The notes under the pieces were generated by a model. That model worked only from the letters and a program-made list of their open reading frames with translations. It ran no database searches and was not told the DNA's origin. A program made the position numbers and the translations under genes. Of a DNA stretch of 18,391 nucleotides, positions 1-6,451 are shown piece after piece; position 1 is the first letter of the stretch; every line of letters starts with the position of its first letter. Origin of the DNA: an uncultured Elusimicrobium sp. (lineage in GTDB: Bacteria > Elusimicrobiota > Elusimicrobia > Elusimicrobiales > Elusimicrobiaceae); NCBI GenBank assembly GCA_946061795.1, contig CAMGSK010000009.1, positions 1 through 18,391 of the forward strand, written 5' to 3'.

Positions 1-2453
1 TCCTGCACGTTCATGGCTTTAGACAGCTTGTAGCTCAGCGTGGCTTTGGCTTCGCTGTCTCCATATACGTCCGTGGTGGATACGTCCACCACGCGGTAGA
101 GGTCCACGGGGAAGAGCGTGGTGGCCTGCGTCTTGACGCTCTGGGGGAACATGGGATCCATGCTCTCCACCACAAACATATAGGTGCCGGGCCCCACCAT
201 GCGGCCCTGGTCGTCGCGGCCGTCCCACACCAAAGTGTTCATCTGCTGGGCCACGTTGGAATTGCCGCCCTGGTCGGTCAGCGTTTTGACGTTAACGCCC
301 GCCGTATTTTTGACGTATGCGTTAACTATCGCGTCCCGGGCGATGGAATAGCGGAAAATGAACGGGTCCAATCCATAAGCCGTGGGGCTGGAGCCGACGG
401 TGGAATAGCTGACGGGCTGAATGGTAATGTCCACCACCCCGCGCTCCACCGGCAGCAGTCCGGTATAGTACCGCTGGGTTTTGACGGCAGTAAAAGTATC
501 CTCCGCGGCATTCTTATAAGTGTCCGTATAAGGTACTTCCGCCCACAACACATAGACATAGTCTCCGTCCGGCAAAGGAGAACCTTCGGCAAACTTGACA
601 GTGCAAATATCGTTGGCAATCTCCCCTTCTGTACAAGTATTTGTTGTTCCATCAAATATATTCCCGGAAATAGGCAACTTCGTACCTTTGGCATACGGAA
701 TAGCACAAGATCCATCTTCTTCTGTTCCATGGCAGAGTCCGTCCCACTTGTCAGGATAGCTCATGGCGCGGCCGCGCTGCTGCTGGCTGCGATATACACG
801 CACTCCGGATTTAGTAGTAGTGCTAATACTGCCATCTGCCAATTTCATACCAGCACGAGTCGGAGACGTACCCGTCTGGTCAGATCCTTTGGTAAAGGTA
901 CTGTCAAACGTCGTGCCCGGGGAATAAACTTCAAAATAGACGTTAGAGGCTTCCGTCGGCACGTAATAAATCATGGCATACCCGGTGGACTGCTTGTTCA
1001 AGCCGAACACCTGAATATCCGTCAGTTTCAGCGGGTCCAAGGACAACTGGCGCGTGACGGCGCGGGAGAGATCGACTCCCGGCCATTCATCCTTTGTTTT
1101 GGCCTGAATAGAAACCAGATAGTTCCCAGCGGGCAAAAGACGGCCGGAATCGTCGCGTCCGTCCCAAGAGTCAGACTCCACAATCAGTTTATCGCTATCC
1201 GCACCTTTCATCCCTTCGCCCATGCGCGGCTGCCAGTTCACCAGCGTGCGGACCAGCTTACGGTTATCCGTGGAAATGGTGGTTGAAGAAGCGTCAAAAA
1301 TCTGAATTTGCACGTCCGCGTCTTTACTCAGGCGGTACGCAATGGCGTACGGCGCGGCTTGCACGGCCGTCAGACTGCCGATGACCGTAGGCGTGGTGCG
1401 CACGGTGTGCACGTTGGTGACGTCCACCTGAATGGGATACTGGTTATTGCCGGGATAGACGTAAGTTTGGTCAATATTAATGGTTTCCACAGCCATGCCG
1501 TCGCCCGGATAGTTGGTTTGGATGTTTCCGCGGAAGCCGAACTGGCCGTTGGTTTTGCCAAATTCACCCAAAATTTCATAAGATCCGTCCCAAGACGTGC
1601 AGAAATGGATAGGGTCATTGTATCCTTTGCCGGAACCGGATTTGACGATGCACGGACTTTCTTGGCCGTTCTTTTTGTCTCCAGCGACACAACCGGCAGT
1701 AGTCGTTGATACCGGATCTGCGCTGGGATCGCTTAAAGATGTACAACAGTTTCCAGTGCAACCTTCTGAGTCGCATACATACTTTGGAGAAGGGCAGGTC
1801 GTGGTATCTTCAAAGTTAGCCCGCGCACCATAGCACACATACGAAGCGCAAGAATATTTGTCAATATCTATTTCTACCCCAACACCCGTAGTGCCATCCA
1901 CAATTTTATTATCAATCAAACTCTGGAAAATCGTGCGGACGGGCGGATTGGTTTCCGGATTGCTGATATCTTTGGAGCCGTAATATTTGGCGATTTCATA
2001 TTTGATGTTTTGAATCGGGAAAGCCACGGAATATGTGCTGGCCCCGTTGGGCTTGTTGGTGCAATATACGTCCATGCACAGGGCTAGACAATGATTCGGA
2101 TAGTTATTCTCTTCACTTGCGCTGGGATACGGCTGGTCATACTCAATCAAAGCGGAATACTTCCACGGGTCTTTGGAACCGTCCACAATGGCCCCGACAT
2201 AATTTTGGTGCAGATTGGCCGTGTCGTCTGTGCCGTTAGATTGCTTGAAAATTGCCGTTGTGCTTGACGCCCCAGTCACCGGCCAGTTGCAATACACCCC
2301 ATTAATATCACTGGTCCCGTTTACATAATACACGCCCGCGGCGCGCACCTCCGCAGACTGGGCAAATGCGGGGACGGACGCCAGCGCGCACAGCAGGGGC
2401 AACACCGCTAAGAGCGTTTTGCCCAACCAAGCAGATAAATTTTTCCGTGTCAT
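1..2453 (-). CDS. Large secreted cysteine-rich surface protein with FlgD-like Ig repeats (C-terminus beyond window)
   Basis: An uninterrupted minus-strand frame of 817 codons begins at the ATG at 2451-2453 and runs off the left edge with no stop. Residues 1-31 form a Sec signal peptide: basic MTRK, a hydrophobic core, and cleavage after AFA. Residues 32-285 are aromatic- and cysteine-rich, with ten cysteines between 202 and 285, including a CTGNCC cluster near 232-237. From about 340 onward come repeated modules of the form Y-x-L/I-S/A-K/R-x-A-x-V, later WDGRDDxGR, then G-x-Y (see repeat entry). These resemble the FlgD Ig-like fold found in many bacterial secreted proteins. The product is probably exported and either cell-surface attached or released. 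It has its own promoter at 2572-2600. The Shine-Dalgarno is weak: GGGA about 13 bases before ATG. Exact function is unknown; adhesin or surface-layer component is an inference. I am confident in the reading frame and signal peptide, less so in the role. Confidence 0.85.
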   Translation of the reverse strand, partial: MTRKNLSAWLGKTLLAVLPLLCALASVPAFAQSAEVRAAGVYYVNGTSDINGVYCNWPVTGASSTTAIFKQSNGTDDTANLHQNYVGAIVDGSKDPWKYSALIEYDQPYPSASEENNYPNHCLALCMDVYCTNKPNGASTYSVAFPIQNIKYEIAKYYGSKDISNPETNPPVRTIFQSLIDNKIVDGTTGVGVEIDIDKYSCASYVCYGARANFEDTTTCPSPKYVCDSEGCTGNCCTSLSDPSADPVSTTTAGCVAGDKKNGQESPCIVKSGSGKGYNDPIHFCTSWDGSYEILGEFGKTNGQFGFRGNIQTNYPGDGMAVETINIDQTYVYPGNNQYPIQVDVTNVHTVRTTPTVIGSLTAVQAAPYAIAYRLSKDADVQIQIFDASSTTISTDNRKLVRTLVNWQPRMGEGMKGADSDKLIVESDSWDGRDDSGRLLPAGNYLVSIQAKTKDEWPGVDLSRAVTRQLSLDPLKLTDIQVFGLNKQSTGYAMIYYVPTEASNVYFEVYSPGTTFDSTFTKGSDQTGTSPTRAGMKLADGSISTTTKSGVRVYRSQQQRGRAMSYPDKWDGLCHGTEEDGSCAIPYAKGTKLPISGNIFDGTTNTCTEGEIANDICTVKFAEGSPLPDGDYVYVLWAEVPYTDTYKNAAEDTFTAVKTQRYYTGLLPVERGVVDITIQPVSYSTVGSSPTAYGLDPFIFRYSIARDAIVNAYVKNTAGVNVKTLTDQGGNSNVAQQMNTLVWDGRDDQGRMVGPGTYMFVVESMDPMFPQSVKTQATTLFPVDLYRVVDVSTTDVYGDSEAKATLSYKLSKAMNVQ
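153..1352 (-). repeat. Degenerate FlgD-like Ig modules within the surface protein
   Basis: Three modules can be aligned by eye. Module A covers residues 368-453: YRLSKDADVQIQIF, then SWDGRDDSGRLLPAGNY. Module B covers 489-643: a strand at YYVPTEASNVYFEV, a diverged KWDGLCHG, then LPDGDYVYVLW. Module C covers 695-767: FRYSIARDAIVNAYV, VKTL, then VWDGRDDQGRMVGPGTY. A fourth opens at about 801 (LSYKLSKAMNVQ) and leaves the window. Each appears to end in the WDG-x-D-x-x-G-R ... G-x-Y hairpin typical of FlgD Ig-like domains. Module B has about 50 extra residues carrying four cysteines (574, 583, 607, 617) between WDG and G-x-Y. Confidence 0.7.
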
Positions 2454-2566
2454 AGTTATTGTAGTATCCCGTTTTGTAATAGATGTATTTTCAAATCTTT
2501 GCATAGCCAAAAGCCGCGGGGTACGGTATTTTGGATTAGATAGCGCCGGCCCGCGACGTACTTACT
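2454..2566 (-). promoter_or_regulatory. Leader of the surface-protein mRNA with competing complementary segments
   Basis: Transcription from the promoter at 2572-2600 would give a leader of roughly 110 bases. In transcript order it contains GTACG (2561-2557), CGCGGG (2555-2550), CGTAC (2525-2521) and CCCGCG (2520-2515). The first can pair with the third and the second with the fourth, but these pairings cross. They must be either a pseudoknot or alternative states. A third option, CCAAAA (2534-2529) with TTTTGG (2512-2507), would hold the CGTAC-CCCGCG segment in its loop. I saw no match to a known riboswitch core. A regulatory role is inference. Confidence 0.35.
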
Positions 2567-2571
2567 CTTAA

Positions 2572-2600
2572 ATTCTTGCAACTTTTAAGTCGCTTGTCAA
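2572..2600 (-). promoter_or_regulatory. Sigma-70-type extended -10 promoter for the surface protein
   Basis: On the minus strand a perfect TTGACA -35 (2600-2595) is followed by exactly 17 bases and AAGAAT as -10 (2577-2572). The -10 is immediately preceded by TGC, the extended -10 element. The start point should fall near 2565. An inverted repeat, AACTG-ACAAAA-CAGTT, overlaps the upstream edge of the -35. It might be an operator, though it is short enough to be chance. Confidence 0.75.
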
Positions 2601-2663
2601 CTGTTTTGTCAGTTTTTCTTTCGTCTTGCTCTACAAACCCAAACAAGCCGCTCACCCCGAAGG

Positions 2664-4214
2664 CTATTTGCCGGGGGCTTCCTCTCTCCCCGGTTCTGCG
2701 GGAGCGTCCGTATTTTCCGTTTTACCGCCGGAACTGACTTCCCGGTAATTGGCGAAGTTTCCGCGGCAATGCTCTTTGACCCAATACAACGCCTGGTCCG
2801 CCTTTTCAAACAGTTCGGCCGCGTTCGCTCCGTCCTGCGGGAACGACGCAATGCCCTGGCTGATGCTGAGCGTGACACGCTGACCGTCGGTATAACGGCT
2901 GGGAACGGCGATGGCATTGATGCGGTCTTTGAGGCGTTTGGCGATGATTTTGGACTCTTCGTCATTGGTGCGCGGAAGCATAATCACCATTTCGTCTCCG
3001 CCGAAGCGGCACGGGAAATCCGTCTGCCGCAGGCTGGTGCGAATCACGCGGCTGATTTCCCGCAAAGCCCAGTCCCCCATTTGGTGGCCGTAATTGTCGT
3101 TGATTTGTTTGAACCAGTCAATGTCCAGCACGATGAGCGACATAATCAAATCAAAACGTTTTGAGCGGTAAATTTCCTCCGCAAATTTTTCATTGAAAAA
3201 GCGGCGCACGGGCAGCTTGGTCAGTTCGTCGTAATTGGAAAGCTCCTGCACGCGCTCAAACAAAGAGGCATTGTCTATGGCCAGCGCGATTTGGTTGGCA
3301 AACTGTTTCAAGGAAATCAAATCCAGCCAGTCTATCCGGCGGCGGGAAAGCAAATTGTCAAACGTCAGAAAACCCACCTTGTTGCGCTGCACTTTAAGCG
3401 GAATATATACGACGTTGTGAATGGTGCGGTACGGCGCGCCGGAATCAAAAATATCACGCAGGAGCGTGCGTTCGTCCTCCGGCAAATCGTCTCCGGGCTG
3501 GCTGGTCACTTCGCCGGAAATGTCCACCCCCAGAATACTTTTGATTTTGGTGCCGTCGTAATTGGTCTGGTACAAGCGGACGCGGTCAAAGCGGAAATAT
3601 TTCTGCACGCCCTGCAAAATCAGCTCCAGTCCGTCGGAAAGGCGCAAAGAAGAAGCAAAAATGGCGGCCAAATCGTTGAGGGCGGTAGCGACGCTGAGCC
3701 GCTGGTTTTTGTCCTGGTCAATTTCGGTGTTGGTCAAATTGTGCGAAATTTCCGCCGCCACGCTTTTAATGAGTTTCTTTTCCGCCGGAGTAAAAACGCG
3801 GTTTTTGCGCAAACGTTCCAGACGCAGCACTCCCACGCTTTCTTTAAGGGTTTGACGGACCTCTTCCCCCTCCAGCGTCATGGCGGGTTTTTGCCAGCGC
3901 AGCAGCACATATACGGCGGGATAATTCAAGTCCGTAGAGTCGGCCAAGCCGTCGCGCAGGAGCTGTTTTAAAAATTCCGGCTCGTTGAGCACGGAAATGT
4001 CTTCCTGCATATCCATGCAATATTCTTTCTTGCACATCATGTTCAAAGACAGCAATGCGCGTTCCTGCTGCCAGGCAAAAAAATACACCCGGTCCAGCTT
4101 AAACAAATCACGCAGGGCGGGAAGAGCGCAGTCCAGCAATTCGCGGCGGTTCTGAAAAGACTGGTTTAATTTTTTGCTGAACTTAAACAGCGTAAACGCT
4201 TCTTTATCAAACAT
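2664..4214 (-). CDS. GAF-GAF-GGDEF diguanylate cyclase
   Basis: This 516-residue soluble protein should make c-di-GMP from two GTP. The N-terminal half looks like two GAF-type sensory domains (about 20-160 and 175-315). The second ends in the usual helix FANQIALAIDNASLFERV. The cyclase domain spans about 325-490: DELTKLPVRR, the metal-binding DIDWFKQINDNYGH (364-377), and the active-site loop GGDEM at 405-409. The last residue of the signature is Met instead of Phe. Five residues before it sits RQTD (396-399), an intact RxxD inhibitory site for product feedback. There are no membrane segments or signal peptide. The start is supported by GAGGGG five bases before ATG. The gene begins 2 bases after the stop of the solute-binding protein gene, so the two are very likely co-translated. 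It is the last gene of the long minus-strand run. The GAF ligands cannot be told from the sequence. Confidence 0.9.
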   Translation of the reverse strand: MFDKEAFTLFKFSKKLNQSFQNRRELLDCALPALRDLFKLDRVYFFAWQQERALLSLNMMCKKEYCMDMQEDISVLNEPEFLKQLLRDGLADSTDLNYPAVYVLLRWQKPAMTLEGEEVRQTLKESVGVLRLERLRKNRVFTPAEKKLIKSVAAEISHNLTNTEIDQDKNQRLSVATALNDLAAIFASSLRLSDGLELILQGVQKYFRFDRVRLYQTNYDGTKIKSILGVDISGEVTSQPGDDLPEDERTLLRDIFDSGAPYRTIHNVVYIPLKVQRNKVGFLTFDNLLSRRRIDWLDLISLKQFANQIALAIDNASLFERVQELSNYDELTKLPVRRFFNEKFAEEIYRSKRFDLIMSLIVLDIDWFKQINDNYGHQMGDWALREISRVIRTSLRQTDFPCRFGGDEMVIMLPRTNDEESKIIAKRLKDRINAIAVPSRYTDGQRVTLSISQGIASFPQDGANAAELFEKADQALYWVKEHCRGNFANYREVSSGGKTENTDAPAEPGREEAPGK

Positions 4215-4216
4215 AA

Positions 4217-5422
4217 TTACCCCTCATAAAGAGAAAGCAAATAGTCCGCCTCTCTGGCGGCTTTGTCCAGCTCTATATCCAGGCCGGCCGGCGTAAAACG
4301 GCCTTCCACGATTTGCGTGGCGGTGACGGCCAGCACCCGGTTTAAAATTTCCACCACGGTGCCCGTAATGGTAATGTTGGGCAGCGTACGCGCGCTGGCC
4401 AAAATGCCGGAATACGTCTGCAAACGGCTGGAAGAAGAAAACACCAGCTTCTCAAAGCTTTCTTCAAACGCGGGGAACACGTCCATGGCCGCGGCGTACG
4501 GCAGTTGATTGTCCGGCCGGGCGCACCACTTAATAAACTCCAGCGCGGTTTCTTTGTCTTTGCCCGCGGCGTTGATCATCAAATTCATCCCGGACAAATA
4601 CGCCTGGGGCCGTTCCCCGGTGCGGGGTACGGGCAGCGTTTTGACCCGGACGGAAGATTTTCCTTCAAAACTGACGCCCCCTTGTTTACGGGAAATGAGC
4701 ATGCTGGCTTTGCCGGAAATCATGGTGCCCAAACTGCCGCGTTCGCGCAAAATGGGCATATATTCGCGCAGGGCAAGCTCTATATAATCGCGCACGCCCT
4801 GTTTAAACTCTGCAGAAGAAATCTGCGCTGTGCGCAAATCCGCATCAAACAAATCCGCCCCGCGGCCCCACACCGCCGTAAACGCGCTGCGCGTGGACAA
4901 AGAGCCGCGCCAGTCGCTGTTTTGCATAGGGTAATAGCCTTCCGCGTCTTTAAAACATTCCCGCAAACGCGCGCATACGTCCAAAAGGCCGTCCCAGGTG
5001 GCCAGGGCCTCTTCCGGGTTTTTCGTCACGCGGCGCAAATGGTCGGCACGGTAATGCAGCGCGCTCATGTCAAACCACCACGGATAAGAATACAAATCTT
5101 TGGTGCCGGGCTTGCAGCAATGGGCGCGCAAAGGAAACAGCGCCGAAGAAAGAGAAAGCCCCGGGTCCAGCCGGGAAAGATTTTCCGCCACGCCGGCGCG
5201 CGTCAGAAGGGCGGTCCAATAATGCGGGATTTGAATTACGTCCGGCACCGTCTCTCCCGCGGCGGGATATTTGAGCGTAAAGATTTTTTTCCACAAAATA
5301 TTACGGGTCAGCACCCGCACGGACACTTCCGCGCCGGGATGTTCGCGCAAGAAACGCTCCACGAAAGAGCGGTAATGCGCTTTGGACTTTGCGCCGGCGT
5401 CCGGCATGACCCATAAAATCAT
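4217..5422 (-). CDS. Leaderless (cytosolic) family 1 solute-binding protein
   Basis: The 401 residues look like a complete family 1 extracellular solute-binding protein (the MalE/UgpB type, usually for sugars). The N-terminus is ILWVMPDAGAKSKAHYRSF with ERFLREHPGAEVSV, the middle has SYPWWFDMSALHYR, and the C-terminal lobe has SGMNLMINAAGKDKETALEF. What is missing is any signal peptide or lipobox. The protein begins directly at the first beta strand of the mature fold. An in-frame TAA lies eight codons upstream of the ATG, so no longer export-competent start exists. The ATG overlaps the tsaD stop (ATGA), giving translational coupling, and the stop is 2 bases from the diguanylate cyclase start. 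No permease or ATPase gene is nearby. I infer a cytosolic ligand sensor rather than a transporter part. The ligand is unknown, and a decayed SBP is a less likely alternative given the intact frame. Confidence 0.8.
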   Translation of the reverse strand: MILWVMPDAGAKSKAHYRSFVERFLREHPGAEVSVRVLTRNILWKKIFTLKYPAAGETVPDVIQIPHYWTALLTRAGVAENLSRLDPGLSLSSALFPLRAHCCKPGTKDLYSYPWWFDMSALHYRADHLRRVTKNPEEALATWDGLLDVCARLRECFKDAEGYYPMQNSDWRGSLSTRSAFTAVWGRGADLFDADLRTAQISSAEFKQGVRDYIELALREYMPILRERGSLGTMISGKASMLISRKQGGVSFEGKSSVRVKTLPVPRTGERPQAYLSGMNLMINAAGKDKETALEFIKWCARPDNQLPYAAAMDVFPAFEESFEKLVFSSSSRLQTYSGILASARTLPNITITGTVVEILNRVLAVTATQIVEGRFTPAGLDIELDKAAREADYLLSLYEG

Positions 5423-6450
5423 TTGTCGCTGCCCCCCCAGTTTTTAACTTTCAGATTCGGGTTAATATTGATATTCAATTTTTTGTTTAAGGCGTCCGGC
5501 CCGGCATGCTCCAACTTGCGCCACGCCGCCAGGGCAATCATGGCCGCATTGTCGGAGGACATGTTTCTGGGCACAAAACGCACGTCCACACCCAGCTTGG
5601 CCCCTTCGGCGCACATCATTTGACGCAGCAGCGCGTTGGCTGCCACACCGCCGCCGACGGCGACGTGTTTGACCTTGTATTTCTGCGCCGCCAGCATGGT
5701 TTTCTTTACCAGCGTCTCACACACCGCCTGTTCAAACGAAGCGCACACATCCGGCACGCTGACGTTTTGGTGGTCGCGCAAATAATAGCTGACCGCGGTT
5801 TTGATGCCGCTGAACGAAAATTCCCACGTGCCCGGCAAAAGCGGACGCGGGAAATCCACTGCGTCGCGCCGGCCTTTTAAAGCTTGGGCGGATACCTGCG
5901 GACCGCCGGGATAAGGCAGACCGAGCAGTTTGGCCACCTTGTCAAAAGCTTCTCCCGCCGCGTCGTCGCGCGTGCGGCCCAGCACCTTATATTTGCCGTA
6001 GCCTTTCACGTACCACAACTCCGTATGGCCGCCGGATACAATCAGCGCCACCAACGGAAATTCCAGCGGGCGTTTGACCTCTCCGTCTTCAAACTCGCAG
6101 GCGAACAAATGCCCCTCCAAATGGTTCACTCCCAGTATAGGCACTTTTTTAAATTTTGCAAGCGTTTCCGCCGCCACACGGCCCACCATCAGTCCTCCGG
6201 GCAGCCCGGGTCCGTGGGCAAAAGCCACGCAGTCTATATCCCGCCCGGCCAGCGCTTCTTCCACTACGGCGGCTATTTTGGCCGCGTGCGCGCGGCTGGC
6301 CAGCTCCGGCACCACGCCGTGATATTTTTTATGCTCTTCTATTTGGGAATAAATGACGTTGGAAAGCAGTTTCTTTCCGTCGCAGAGCAAAGCGGCGGAG
6401 GTTTCGTCGCACGTACTCTCTATACCCAAAATGGCAAAATCTTTTTTCAT
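5419..6450 (-). CDS. tsaD: tRNA N6-threonylcarbamoyladenosine synthase subunit TsaD
   Basis: TsaD transfers the threonylcarbamoyl group to A37 of ANN-decoding tRNAs, working with TsaB and TsaE. From the ATG at 6448-6450 it is 343 residues, a normal family length. Visible family features are GIESTCDETSAAL near the N-terminus, the metal-binding pair H110 and H114 in NHLEGH, GPGLPGGLMVG, SGGHTELW and GGVAANALLR. A longer frame to 6492 exists but overlaps the ctpA 3' end. I chose 6450 because the protein then begins at the first conserved strand and has AAGGA upstream. It follows ctpA with a 1-base gap, and its stop overlaps the start of the solute-binding protein gene. TsaB and TsaE are not in this window. 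Confidence 0.95.
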   Translation of the reverse strand: MKKDFAILGIESTCDETSAALLCDGKKLLSNVIYSQIEEHKKYHGVVPELASRAHAAKIAAVVEEALAGRDIDCVAFAHGPGLPGGLMVGRVAAETLAKFKKVPILGVNHLEGHLFACEFEDGEVKRPLEFPLVALIVSGGHTELWYVKGYGKYKVLGRTRDDAAGEAFDKVAKLLGLPYPGGPQVSAQALKGRRDAVDFPRPLLPGTWEFSFSGIKTAVSYYLRDHQNVSVPDVCASFEQAVCETLVKKTMLAAQKYKVKHVAVGGGVAANALLRQMMCAEGAKLGVDVRFVPRNMSSDNAAMIALAAWRKLEHAGPDALNKKLNININPNLKVKNWGGSDK

Positions 6451-6451
6451 T

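Noticed and set aside
729..1709. Plus-strand open frames of 185 and 133 codons opposite the surface protein
   Set aside because: The minus strand is open for 817 codons with signal peptide and repeated domains. The plus frames are shadows without ribosome sites.
2454..2566. A c-di-GMP (GEMM) riboswitch before the surface protein
   Set aside because: Neither the GGGCAAACC nor the GCAAAGCC/TAGGTAGCGGGG core segments are present in order in the leader, despite the neighbouring cyclase.
2605..2663. Rho-independent terminator directly after the diguanylate cyclase
   Set aside because: Only a 4-bp AGCC/GGCT stem with a long loop could be drawn, and no clean T-run follows, so it is too weak to call.
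4505..5416. Long plus-strand open frame (303 codons) opposite the solute-binding protein gene
   Set aside because: It is antisense to a clear family member, has Arg/His/Gln/Ala-rich composition typical of a shadow frame, no ribosome site and no recognisable motif.
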